Shown one piece after another: positions 21,926-35,800 of a DNA stretch of 64,000 nt. Under the pieces are notes generated by a model that saw nothing but the letters and a program-made list of their open reading frames with translations, did not search any database and was not told the DNA's origin. Origin of the DNA: Schistosoma haematobium (Eukaryota > Platyhelminthes > Trematoda > Strigeidida > Schistosomatidae); the NCBI RefSeq assembly GCF_000699445.3, contig NC_067201.1:24133033-24197032 (forward strand), written 5' to 3'. Both the position numbers and the translations under genes were made by a program. Every line of letters begins with the position of its first letter. The first letter of the stretch is position 1.

Positions 21926-22244
21926 TACTGATGTATTAATAAATTATAAAACAGAATAAACTAAGGATTTTCTATCGTACTGCTAACCATGTGAAAATAC
22001 GAAATGACTGATTATCATCAGTTTGATGTAAAATATGCAACGTAACAATCTTCTAAAACCCTCATTAGTAATCACGGTAGTGATGTACTCGCTAGAGAGT
22101 GGTAATTCCCAGAGTTCCTGTGGAAAGCTTGTGGTCGGTAGAATTCTGCAATATGGGATGTGAGGTAGTTAACCACCAACCACAGTAGAGCAATATTGTA
22201 GATTAATTAAAATTATAAATGCAATTAATTTTTAACCAGTCTAA

Positions 22245-22917
22245 AGGTTTTCTATTGCACACAGAACAACAAACGCAAGAGAAGACGACCAGTGTAGCAG
22301 CAGCCTCACCAACAGTACGTCTCAACATACACAAAAGGAAAAACCAAAACTCTCCGACACATTAAACATGCAACAATCGAATCACACTTGATGGATAGGC
22401 TTTGGTGGATGTAAAGACCTTCACATATCTGGACATCATCATTGATGAACACGGTGGATCTGTTGCAGATGTGAAGATGGGGATCGGCAAAGCAAGATCA
22501 ACATATATACAAATGAAGAACATATCGAACTCAAAACAACTATCTGTCAACCAACACCAAAATCAGAATTTTCAATACAAATGTCAAGACAGTTCTACTG
22601 TGTGTGTGTGGGGGGGAAACTTCGAGAACTACGAAAGCTACCATCCAGAAAATAAGTGTTTATTAACATCTGTCTACTCAAGATACTTCGGATGCGTTGG
22701 TCAGGCACTATGAGCAACAAACTATTGTGGGAGAGAACAAACCAGATTGCAGTGGGGGAAGAAATCAGGATGAAACGCTGGAATTGGATGGGACACACAT
22801 TGAGGAAAGCACCCAACTGCGCCATTAACGCAAGCCCTCACTTGGAATCCTGAAGGCCAAATGAGAATAGGAAGACCAAAGAACACATTACCCCGAGAAA
22901 TGGAGACAGACATGAAA
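22245..22917 (+). pseudogene. RTE/SR2-like RT fragment; left arm of second inverted duplication
   Basis: Encodes [37 protein letters not shown] and [18 protein letters not shown] in disrupted frames. The reverse complement lies at about 25588-26240 with the same private features, including a TGTGTGTGTGGGGGGG stretch at about 22600-22616. At 22917 it switches abruptly to a CR1-like 3' end. Confidence 0.8.
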
Positions 22918-23185
22918 ATGGTGATCATGGCTCAGAATCGATCACAATGGCGTAGGTGTTTACACTCTTTATCTGCCCCTAAACTATGCAATTAAAATCG
23001 CTGCATATCTTTCTTTCTACAACCGAATTCTTTCTTCCTGTACTATATCCTTATATGGATTCTTTCTTTTATATATTGCCACCATTAAATGAACTACTTC
23101 TATGAATTCATCTTGTTATACTAATGAGGTATAACAACTTGAACTGATGCATATAGGTGCCTGATTCTTGGTTGTATTTGACTGA
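22918..23185 (+). mobile_element. CR1-like 3' end fused to RTE fragment
   Basis: GGCTCAGAATCGATCACAAT onward follows the CR1-like 3' end (GGCGTAGGTG, then the ATACGTTCTTTCTACAA-like segment, then CTGATTCTTGG), ending shortly before the HNF4 3' flank. Confidence 0.6.
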
Positions 23186-23224
23186 TCATTCATAACAATG
23201 TAGTAAATTTATATTCAATGTTCA

Positions 23225-23230
23225 TTTATT
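23225..23230 (-). promoter_or_regulatory. candidate HNF4 polyadenylation signal (AATAAA)
   Basis: AATAAA on the - strand about 300 nt beyond the HNF4 stop, inside a non-repetitive AT-rich stretch (23190-23532) that ends where a CR1-like 3' end begins. This would give a compact 3' UTR. In AT-rich DNA the hexamer is common, so this is only a candidate. Confidence 0.35.
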
Positions 23231-23532
23231 ATTTTATATTAAAAGTAATTGGCAATATAAATTAGAATAATTTTAGGTTAAATATATAAACGACATAATG
23301 TTAAAAGAATAAAATAAAAAGAAGTAATAATATTGATAATGAAGAAAAAAGAAAAAAGAAAAGAAAAATAGAGAAAAATATAACTGAGAAAAGAAAACAC
23401 AATCTTGTATAGATGTAATTGTTATAGGATTACAATGAATACCATGTAAACTGTACATGTAAACTGTATTACAGAAATGAAATATATATAGATATGTATA
23501 ACCTGATTCAAGATTATTCACCATTGAACATA

Positions 23533-23834
23533 TCAGAAGTGATTTGTGGAATAGGATGTATTAGAATGATCGATTGGTGTCAAATGTTTTCCATCGTAAC
23601 TAGTGTAAATTGGTGAACTATTATTATTATTATTATCATGAGTAGTAGTAGTAGTAGTATTGATAGTAGTATTCTGATTATATTTTGCTTTGATCATATT
23701 TAAATGATGTGAATAAGTTGTATAGAATTGATCATCTGAATAATACATACCAGGTTCTAAATTTGGTAAACAATGAATTATATTTGAATTGATTGAATAA
23801 TCTGAATTTGAAATATTTTCAAAAGTTTCTTCAC
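23533..23834 (-). CDS. HNF4: HNF4 exon 8: C-terminus and stop
   Basis: 302 nt. Completes Cys from exon 7 (T|GT), then [17 protein letters not shown] and a Tyr/Asn/Thr-rich end finishing STNHF-stop at 23533-23535. Phase fits exactly, giving 1115 codons in total. It lies between the arms of an inverted duplication (about 22245-22917 and 25588-26240). Confidence 0.8.
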
Positions 23835-26800
23835 CTACTGAATAAAGAATTTAAGTAGGCTAAAGTTATTTGATAAAATATTTATGATCAATTGTAGTAT
23901 GTTACTATCAGTATAGGGGTTGTAGAGATTATTAAGTTTTTGATTGAGATCATGAACCGATTGATGTTAGACCACCGCTGGAAACCTGGAATTACTAAAA
24001 GGCCGCCTCGTCCTAATGTCGAAGTCCTCAGCAGTGCGCATCCACGATTCGGCCCGCGAGATTCAAACCCAGTACCCTCAGTCTCGCTCTCGAACGCTTA
24101 ACCTACTGGACCACTGAACCTTCATTCAGTGGTGTTAGTGTCTAACATCAACCAATCCACAAAATCGTACGATCATCTCCCATTGTACTGAGGTAGATGC
24201 TTGTCCCTACCCGACACGGATTAGCTTCAGTGGTCACGGCTTCTCACTAGAACTCCGAGAATTCCCTCACGATGCTAGTCACTAGTGAGCACAGGTTAAT
24301 TATCAGTATAGGGGTTGTGGAGATTATTATGTTTGTGATTGAGATTATGGACCGATTTATGTTTGGTTACATTTGGGATACTATGGAAGATAACAAAGCA
24401 TTGAATAATTATTTTATTCTAGTATAAAGCCTAACAACAGTGTCCATGCATAACAACTCATCAGGAGTTAATGAATGGCTTTCAGGTCTCGCGGTATTTA
24501 ACAGAATATGAACCCAAATTTCAACACTGATTTTTTTAACTCCATGGCCTAAACATGATGTATATCTGTGTTTACTTATCATCTTCAGTTCAAACAGTAA
24601 GGGAGCAATTATAAATGAGATACACTATTGGCTGGTGTCGATTATTCACCTGCTCAAGATCTCTGTCTATATATTAATAACTGAATCAAGAGGACAATTA
24701 TATATCTGGCCAATTCTCGGTCTTCCTACAGTCATAGCTAAATGAACAAAAGAATATAAAGCATATAGGATGGAATTAAATCTTGTAGATCGTTGCAAAT
24801 TTCGTTTATGGACCGTTGGAATTCAGTTGTCTTGGTAACCTGAATTCTACTGTTTCAACTTACAGTTCAAATTTGATCATGTCAATACTAATTTACTGAA
24901 TGATACAACTTTTGTGGAGATCACATCAACCTTAAAGGCAATTTAATTCACTTCATTTACAAAACATAAATATGTTGTCAGTGTACTTGTCATCAACTTG
25001 TCTGACACTGATCACGATTTGTAGACTTTATATACACGTTTTACTTACTTACGTATTTACACCTGTTACTCCTTGAAGGGGAGCATGGACCGCTCAAGTG
25101 GATTTGATCCTAATTGTTCATCGATGATACTCCATACACGTTTTACACTAAAATTATTGAGTTTAGATTAGTATCATGAATAATGGATCAATGTTAGACG
25201 GCCATTGAAAACCTGGGATCATTGGACGACTATGTTGTCCTAGTATGAGACTCCTCATCAATGCTCATCGACCATCCCATACATGAGACTTGAACGGAAG
25301 ACTTTCGGCCTCGCATACGAACATTTAACCTATACTAATATTTAAATGACTCTCAAAATAGGTTTCCTTTAATTCAATCAACTTGATTGATATACTGAGA
25401 CCTACTTATAAAACAAAGTAATGAATCGTTTTTAAATTCCATCCAACTGTGATATAAACATTGAAACTTACTTACTTACGCCTGTTACTCCCAATGGACG
25501 ATAGACCACCAGCCAGCATTCTCCAACCCGCTCTGTCATGGGCCTTCCTTTCTAGTTCTATACAATTGTTGTTCATTCTTCTCATGTCTGTCTCCATTTC
25601 TCGGGGTAATGTGTTCTTTGGTCTTCCTATTCTCATTTGGCCTTCAGGATTCCAAGTGAGGGCTTGCGTTAATGGCGCAGTTGAGTGGTTTCCTCAATGT
25701 GTGTCCCATCCAATTCCAGCGTTTCATCCTGATTTCTTCCCCCACTGCAATCTGGTTTGTTCTCTCCCACAATAGTTTGTTGCTCATAGTGCCTGACCAA
25801 CGCATCCGAAGTATCTTGAGTAGACAGATGTTAATAAACACTTATTTTCTGGATGGTAGCTTTCGTAGTTCTCGAAGTTTCCCCCCCACACACACACAGT
25901 AGAACTGTCTTGACATTTGTATTGAAAATTCTGATTTTGGTGTTGGTTGACAGATAGTTGTTTTGAGTTCGATATGTTCTTCATTTGTATATATGTTGAT
26001 CTTGCTTTGCCGATCCCCATCTTCACATCTGCAACAGATCCACCGTGTTCATCAATGATGATGTCCAGATATGTGAAGGTCTTTACATCCACCAAAGCCT
26101 ATCCATCAAGTGTGATTCGATTGTTGCATGTTTAATGTGTCGGAGAGTTTTGGTTTTTCCTTTTGTGTATGTTGAGACGTACTGTTGGTGAGGCTGCTGC
26201 TACACTGGTCGTCTTCTCCTGCATTTGTAGTTGTGTGTACGATAGAAGAGCCAGATCATCTGTGAAGTGTAGATAGTCCAGCTACATCCTAGCTGTCCGC
26301 TGTATCCCATGCTTCCCCTCAGATGTTGATGTCTTCATAATATAGTCGATCACCAGGAGAAAGAAAAACGGTGAGGGTAAGCAACCTTGTGTGACATCGG
26401 TCTTTCCTTCGAATGAGTCTGTCAATCGTCCTCCATAAACGATTTTTCAGTTTAACCCATCATAGGAATTCCGTATGATATTGACTATCTTCTCAGTTAC
26501 GCTATAGTATTGAAGAAACCTCCATAGTATTGGCTTGTTCACGTTATCAAATGATTTCTCATAGTGAATGAAGTTGATGTCAAGTATTGATATAAACATT
26601 GAAACATTGAATAATATAATTAAAACAAATTCGGTAATAGAAAAAAAGAATCCATTCAGTAAAATAAAAGTAAATATAACTTACAATGCATTGTGATAAG
26701 TGATTGATTTACATCATTATTATTAACATTATGATTATTATTGTTGCTATGGCTACTGATATCGAAATTGGCGCTAAATTTTTTTACTGTACTCATAATT

Positions 26801-29800
26801 GGTTGAACCGCCTGATAATATTGTGTTAATGTATCAATATTCGATTGTTTCTCTGTAATACAATTATCATTATGATTATTATTATGAATAATATTGTTAT
26901 TATCATAATAATAATCTAATACATTAGATACATGAATTGATGGAATAGATTCTAATTCAGATTGTATTATAGGATAATTGAATGAATTCGCTTCAATATT
27001 TGTTTGTTTTATCATAGATATAGTTGTATCTATGGTTGTAGGATACATTTTATGTAATTGTGTTGTTATTGTAGATGAGTTGATAGGTAAATAATGATTG
27101 ATATTAGTTAATTGTTCATTTATTGTATCATCTATTTCATGTATGATTGGTATATTATTAATATGTGTCATTGATGATACAGTTGATAATGATAATGAAG
27201 ATCCAGATGAAGAAATGGAAGAAGCGGAAGAGGAGGAGGAGGAAAAGGAGGAGGTGAAAGATGTAGATGTTTCAGTAATTTGTGAAGTATAAATATCATC
27301 ATTATGTGTTGAATATAATTTAGGCATTGAATAGATTGTTGGTGATTTATTATTCTCTTCATGAACTATATATTTATTGAATGAATGTTTCATAGATGAT
27401 TTTACTTGATTGGATTCAATATTACCATTTGATTCATTTATTGTATCTATATTATTAACAACAATAAGGGAAAGAAAAAGTTTGATTAGGAAATAAAAGA
27501 TACTGTAGATGAGATTACGATTATGATAAGTCTTGAGGATTGAACGCTATATTCGTCTCCTAAGCTATTCTATAACCCTCAAGCTAGAACTAGACACCGA
27601 CCTGAACATGAGAGAGAAGACTCAAACTATGCGAGAACTAGTTTACTCCAAGGTTTATTTTAATACAGAGAATACAGGGTTTTTATAATATTTTAAATGT
27701 CCTTGGGTTGCTATAAGATTTTGTAATGCTACTAAACATAGTAGCAGTGTAGCAGCCAGACAATCAGAGCCTCTGCATTTGACGTTTCGCTTCCTTGATA
27801 TTTTTGGCTAAAACTTCAAGTAAACGTTGATTGGATGAAACGCTTCTTAGTGTTTCCTCATCCTTGCATGTCTTTTGCAAGAAATTTGCCGGATCACCCT
27901 AACAAATTAGATATTAATTATGCTTGTTACTTCTTGTGGAGAAGTATAGGCTGCCCAATAGGCTGCTCTCTATCCAAGCCTGTCCTGCGCAATTCTTCCT
28001 AGTTCTTTACAATTGTTGTTATTCATCCTTTTCATATCTGCTTCCATTTCTCGACGTAATGTGTTCTTTGGTTTTCCTCTTTTCCATTTCCTTTCAGGAT
28101 TTCAAGTTAGGGTTTGCCTTATGATGCAACAAGTAGATATACACTCCGTAAAATATTTTGAAATCAGTATGTTGTATATCAAAAAACGTGATTACTAGAG
28201 AAGATAAATCGGTGAGTATAAAATTTGTGAATGATATTTGAGTGACCTTGGTAATATCCATCTACTTACGTACTCTGTAACACCCGTTACCCGTCGTGGA
28301 GAAGCATAGGCCGCCCATCACGATTCTTATTAAAATGATGCTTGCCTCGTGACTCAGTTTGATTAGTTACACAATGTATGTCCTACACACCTTCAGCGTC
28401 TTTTCATAATTTCTTTTTCATTTGAAACCTGGTTTGTTGTCTACCGGAGTATCTTGCATAGACAATTGTTTATAAATAACTGTACTTTTTGATGGTTGCA
28501 GTAGTTGTCAAAGTTTCGGCCCCGTAAAGTATGACTAATTTGACGTTCGTATTGAAGATTTTGACTTTGATTTTGACTCGCGAACAGTTACTTTGAGTCC
28601 CCTATATTCTTTAGTTGTAGGAATGTGGTCCCTGCTTTGTCAATCTTTGCCCTCACTTCTGCATCGGATTCCATTTGTTTACCAATGATGTTTCCAAGGT
28701 ACTAACACCTTTCCACCTCTTCCAGATCGTCTCCATCAGCTGTGATTGGGTTATGCTCTTTGTGCTGTACTTTAGGATCTTGATTTTTCCTTTGCGTATG
28801 TTGAGACCTACTGATGCACAGGCTTTTGGTACACAGTCTGTCTACATATGCATTAGTTCCTGTGTATGGGATAGAAAAATTAGGTTATTTGCAAGGTCTA
28901 AATTGTCTGGTTGCATCCAAGTTGTCCATTTTTTATTCAGTGCTTCTCCTCAGATATCGAGGTCTTCATAATCCAGTCAACCACCAGAGAAAAGAGTAGG
29001 GTATTAGCTTTGTCTGACAACTGTCTTCACTACATTTGGGGTCGCTGCCTCCACTACGGATGAAGGTTCCATGACGGAAAGAATTTCAGGACGAAGATGT
29101 GCTGAGATTTCTTAAGGAGTTTGAGGCCGTGGCGGAGCTAGTGGAGGTGAAGGAGACCAAGGTGAAAATGGTGGTGCTATGGACGCTGCTGAGGGGCAGG
29201 GTGAAGGAGGTATGTGACAGCTTGGACGGTGCTGGAGGAAAGACGGTATGGGAGACAGTCACGGAGCGGTTGATCACGGAGCTCGACAGCCCAGTGGACA
29301 AGCAAGAAGCACTGCAGAAGTTCTGGCCGCAAAAATGACGATCGATGTTGACCTACTGGTGCTGGCTGTGGAGCTTACCAGGTTGTTGCAATGCGCGTTG
29401 CCGAATCTGGAGGAAGAGTTAGAGACACAGTTGTTGGCGTCGCAGTTTATCGAGAGCATGTCTGCCACCGTTCCTCAGCTGCTGAAACTATTAAACACTG
29501 CACAGCCTATGGATACCAGTAAACTGACTAAAGTAATCCGACATTCGATGACCCGAACAATATCTACAGTCGGGTGTGAAAATCAGGAGATAAACAGTGA
29601 CGGAAAGAAGATTGAGGAGTTGCGGCGTGAGATTGCTACAATATGATTGAATTATACAAGGAATGATAAGTGTTATGCTCATGGAGGAATAGGACATTCT
29701 ATTCCTGACAAGTGTCATATCTACTTATATCAACGCAAGTATTACACACCATAACAATTTCAACTTACAATTAAACACCTTAATATTTCATTAAATATAA

Positions 29801-32800
29801 CAATGAATATAAATAACTATGATGATCCTTACTGAAAGAAACATCAAAATCTTAAAAAAGAAACATAATAAAAAGTACGTAGAAACACATCAATTTATAC
29901 CAAATTCAATTGAGTATTAAACAAACAACTGTTATACAATGACAAATCGAATGCCTTGGTACGGACGAGAGTGGGGAGAGTCAACTTTCCCTCTCCAAAT
30001 GCTCTCACATGAACATATGCATACAATCACTGACAGGGAAGTCCTGCTCACTGCCTTCTCGCACTGTAATGAAGGAGAACATAGGTGAGGACAACCGTTT
30101 ATATCAATCTTCTGCTGCCAGATATTATATTGCTGACTCGTATTATATACTACTTATGTCAATAAAAGTAGCATACACCACAGCACCACGAGTATTGTTT
30201 ACGAAATTGAGAAGATGAAAAGCGAATGTCCGGTGGGGGCTTAAACTGGGTTGGAGGATATGGAGGGCTCACATAGGGGGGGTTGGAAAACCCTCATTCC
30301 AAACCAATGGTACACATGGGCTACAAGATCCTGAAGGAACCAATGGCGTATGAACCAATTGTTGGTCACCAGCTACCATGGGACTGCATCTCCTTACGAT
30401 GTTCCACTGCCTTGTGGATCAGAACTTTAGGTCAAAGGCTCCAGGTGTGATCCCTTAAGATAATCACCTGCTTCAATCTAGTCGTCAGGGAAGTATCACA
30501 TCCTACACACAAATCAAGTAACTTGTGTGGCGCATATCCGTTCGGTGTCTCCTTGTATCAATGTTTAAGTGTTTAAATAAATAAATAAATAAATAGAAAT
30601 CATTACTTACTATTCAATAAAATCTCTGATAATAAACCATCTAATTTAGTAAAACCCATTTGATGTATAATTTGTAATTTATGAATCATTTGATAGGTAA
30701 CTGATCGAAATTCTGGTATTAATAATAATAATGCACCGAAACGACCTTGTGGTAAATATAATTTACCATTCATTATATTCATTAATTCCATTTGTATTAG
30801 ATATTGACAACTACGTATTAATAAACGTCCATTTTCTGATAATGATTCACAACCTTTGTTTTTTGTTGATAAAAAGCAAACAAACAAAATAAATTTAAAT
30901 TATACATGTAATGGATACTACTCATAAGAATGTTTATCAGTAGTGTATGACGGAAGTAAACTGTTATAACTTTGTGCTGTTAGTTCTTTGTTCTTTATCC
31001 TCGTAGGCAATTGTTATAACTTATGGCCTGTGTACCCAGGTAATGTATAATGGGATGATACCACCAATTAGAAAGTAGTGAATTATCGGTCGAACGCCTA
31101 AAACCTGTGTAAGCAGTCTAGAGTACTTAACGCTCGTGCTTCTGGCTTTTTGTAGAATATATTTCCCCGTTCGGACTTCGACTTTTCTCTCTAATTAGCG
31201 GGGCTAGGACTCAACAGAATAGCTAGTTTGTTGATCTTTGGTCACAAGTCAGACTAAGTGAACTCGTAATCGCTTCAAACCTAGCAATAACGTCAAATAG
31301 AGTGAAAAGTTGGTGGAGAAGATTTGTAGCTCAGATGGATGACCTTGATAGAGTTTTTCTTCTCTGAGTTGAATGATTTGGTCTTGGAGTTTTCATAAAT
31401 ATGTGGAACTTTTGGATAGAGGTAATTCCAAAAACACTAGAGAATTCTTAGAAGCTTGGCATTCAGGTCAATCAGTGATCAACAAGCATATTGAAATCAA
31501 TCCAATTTATCAATGAATCAGGAAAATTATGAACAAACATAGAATTAAAAACCAAACCAACGGGAGATACAACCAAAACAAAGAAGTAAACAGTGACAGG
31601 TTCAAGGTCAACAAGAACCAATCAACATCGAGGTGTACAGGATAAGCTGTGAACCACATGTGAAGAAATTCGAACACTTCACTTCGACCTACAGTTTGTG
31701 CTGATGATGTCGTTCAGAAGGACGATGGAAGCTCCACGACCAAACCATTCAGCTCAGGAGTGAAGAGTTTCAGTGTATTGAAAACATGGAGTTAGTAATA
31801 CATTTGAAGACCAGACAAGAGGGTAGTTCAGATGGTAGAATACACCGAAAGATGAAAATGGACAATTGAAGGCTATATATGTTTATTATGTAAATACTTT
31901 GTAACTTCATAAAGTAAAAAAACATTTCTCCTGCCTATTGTCTTATTTTAGACAAGTTTACTAATTATATTCATATAAGTGTAGTACAGTGCTACTGATA
32001 TCGACAGGTACAAGTAGTATATATCACCAATAGAAAGTGAAATGCCTGGAGTCAGAATGTTAAGAAGATCTAAGAGAAGAGAACAAGAACGGAGAGTGAT
32101 TGCTGTGGAAACGAAAAAACAACAAATTGTAAGACAATTGATTAATATTTTGTATGGTTCTCAGATTTTACCAAGATATTCTGTAATGTTCTGTTAAAAC
32201 ATTTTGATTGACTCAACTAGTTTTCCCGTTTATCACAGCATTAGTGGTAGTATAAACAGTGGATTATGTTATGCCCTTATGCCCTGCGAATATATATCAC
32301 GTAATATGATCTCCAATTAGAGCAGCAACTTATTGAACAGACTAATGACGTATAAACCAGTACGAGCAGTTTAGTGTCAAGTCTGTGTCCTCCAAGATAG
32401 TAGCTTCTCGCCTAACTCAACCGGTTCAGTCCAGAACATTAATATTAGCGTCTGCTATAATAACCATGTATTTGAATGTGAGAGACTATTACTGATAAAT
32501 TGGAAATAACTTAAGAATAGTAAATCATATAATAACAGTCAATAGATCAAATGGAAGCTTATAATAAAAGGAGTATGAATGTACATGTAATAATAGTCCA
32601 TAAATAGATCCTAGCAGTTATCATTCACTTATTCTTCGTCCGGATATAATAGAAATAAATGAGTGACTGATCAAACTTGACAGATTGTAATAGGAGTAGT
32701 GAAGTACACTATTACTCTGTGTTTATTAATTAATGTACTTAAATATCTTAGTTCTATAACAGAATAATCAATAACAAATTAGTGCACTTCTGAGGAGTCC

Positions 32801-35800
32801 CATAATAGAATGAAATGACTATTCAGTGCTTTTAGGTTTCTCATGGTGGTCTAGCTTCAATTGACTTACGATAACATCCACAAAACCCCTTCTGATACAA
32901 ATGAGCTTAGAATTGATTTTTATTGAATAAGAAACTGAATGATACAAGTGTACATCCTATACAGACAATCTATTTCCTTAAGATTTCAAGTATCCCTTCC
33001 TGACAAGTGCGCATTTGCACAGAACAGAAGTCTATCTAAATGTATAAGTTAAATTCTTTTGTAAACACAATTTTCATTATTGTCTAATGTTCGAATTCCT
33101 CGAACGGAATCATGGATGCGCACTACTAAGAAGTCCCATATTGAGACGAAACAACCGTCCAGTGCTTCCAGGTTTTCCATAGTAGTCTAGCTTCAGTTGA
33201 CTCATAAATTCAACTATAGAATTACTAAAATATCTACAAAACCCCTTCCGATACTAATCATCATATGCTCACTAGTAACATGGTTTCAAGAGATATATCC
33301 TAGAGTTCTAGTGAGAAGCAATGACCAGTTGAGCTCAACTGGGTCTGTTGTGAGATAGTAACTCACTGAAGACAATGGTGGATATGTCACCCAATTTCGT
33401 GAATTAAATAAAGTTTAATATTAACACTGTTGAATGCCAGTCTGTTCAGTGGTCTAGAGGTTAGGCGTTCGCATGCAAGACCAATAAGTCCTAGGTTCGA
33501 ATCTCATGAAGTGGGACCATGGATGTGCACTACCAAGGAGAAGTCTCACAATAGGACGAAACAACCATCTAGTACTTCCAGGTTTCCCATAGTCGTCTAG
33601 CTTCAATCGACTCATGATCTTTGAACATACAAAAGAAAACATAATAATGATGATAAAACCAATCTATTCAACATACTTGGATCAAAAAACATTATTGCTC
33701 TAAAACAAACAATTTCAATTTCATCTAAGCATAAATTTTGTATTGGTTGATAGATTTCATTAATAATCATATTAGCTAAATCAGCTATTTCTGGTAATGG
33801 ATTTTGTCTTGATATAATACGATTATTACCTAATAAAATAAATTGTGGTTCATAATTAATAGATTGTAAATAAGTAGTATCTATTGTATTATCAATGATT
33901 TGATTCTTTTGTATGGACTGATCTCCATTATTATTACTAATTCCATTATTAGTCGTTGGTGTAGTAGTAGTAACAGTAGTATACCATGAATGAGTTAATG
34001 TAGTTGTCGTCGTCGTTGTCGTCGTTGTCGTCGTCGTAGCAGTAGTAGTAGTAGTAGTAACCATAGCAACAACATTTGAATTCAAGGTAATAGTTATATC
34101 ATTTATAGTATCATTGATAGATGTATTGTCATTTTGATTAGTTTTTTGTTCAAAATATTTTGATTTTTCTATTTTATATTCATTTGATTTATTCAATGTT
34201 GGTCCTAATGTAATTGATCGCCATATAGCACCAAGAATAAGCATTTCACCAGCATGTGCTTGTAATAATGCAATCTATGAAAAGAAATTAAATAAAAATT
34301 ACTCATTCTCAAAATCAAATGAGAAGTGGAAAACCAAAGAACACATCATATTGAGAACTGGGGATAGACATGAGAAAAATGAACAACAATTGTATAGAAC
34401 TAGAAAGGAATGCCAAAGACAGTGTGGGTTAGAGAATACTTGTCAGCGGTCTATGCTCCTCCATTGGGAATAACAGGCGTAAGTAAGTAAGTAAGTACAT
34501 TTTGATCTATAATCATACTTACTTGATCACTGATTGTTAATGATGTGAATACGGATAGATTTTTAGCCCATTCAATTAAAAATATTAATTGAGTACGTAT
34601 TGATTCACAAATATCATTAATATTAGCTAAATTATTTTCATGCAATTCTTTATAATTTGATTGTTCATTATATAAATCTGATGATCTTTTAGTTATATTA
34701 ATATAATTTTGATGAATTGCCTATCAATAGAAAAAGGAATAAAAAAAATCTATTGAGAAATAATTATGGATTGATTCATATAATTGAATAGTTAGATTAT
34801 CATGGTGAAACCTAGAAGTACTGTACGACTGTTTCGTCCTATTGTGAGACTCCTCAGTAATGTGCATCCATGATTAAGTGTTCACACATGAAACTGATTA
34901 GTCCTGGGTTCGTGTTATGCCTGTGGGATTGTGGATGTACATTGTAGTAGGACGAAACGGCCATCTAGTGCCTTCAAGGTTTCCCTGATGATCTAGCTTT
35001 ATTTATTGATTTATTTATTTTGTTTTATTTTAACACATATATATTTGTACAAGGAGGCACCAAATACATATGCGCTACACAAATCTCATTTGATATGTGT
35101 GAAGGCTGTGATACTGCTCGGGTGCCCAAACCGAATCTGGTGGTTTTCTTAAGGGGCAACACCTGGAGCCTTCGACTTGAAGACCTGATCCACAAGGCAG
35201 TGGAGCATCGTAAAGAGATACAGTTCCTTGGTAGTCGGTGACCAACAATTGGTTCATACGCCATCTGTTCACTCAGGATACTGGAGCCCATGTTTTCCAT
35301 TGATTTGGAATCAGGGTTTTCCAACTCCCTATGTGGACTCTCTATATCCATCAACCTGGTTCAAGCCCCCACCAGACATTCGCTTTTCATCCTCTCAATT
35401 TTGTGAACAACATCCCCGCCACGAGAAGGCAATGAGTAGGACTTCCCTGGTAGAGACTATGTACGCGTGGCAATGTGAGAGCATTTGGAGAGGGAGAGCG
35501 GACTCTCCCCACTCTCAGCCGTACCAAGGCTTTAATTGACTCATGATCTCAATTATTAAAATTACTATAATATCCACAAAATCCCTACTGTTAGTAATTT
35601 AATAGTTGAATTCATGATACAATTGAAGTTGCTAGAAGATCATGGAAAACGTGGAAGCACTGGACGACCTATTTTTCCTAGTATGGGACTCCTCAACAGT
35701 GCGCATCTACAATCTTGCAAGCGGGACTCGAACCCAAGACCTATCGATCTCGTTTGCGAACACTTAATCGTGGATGCACATTCTTGAGGATGAAATGGTA

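Noticed and set aside
27098..27292. Acidic open frame on +
   Set aside because: Complement of the Ser-rich tract of HNF4 exon 7.
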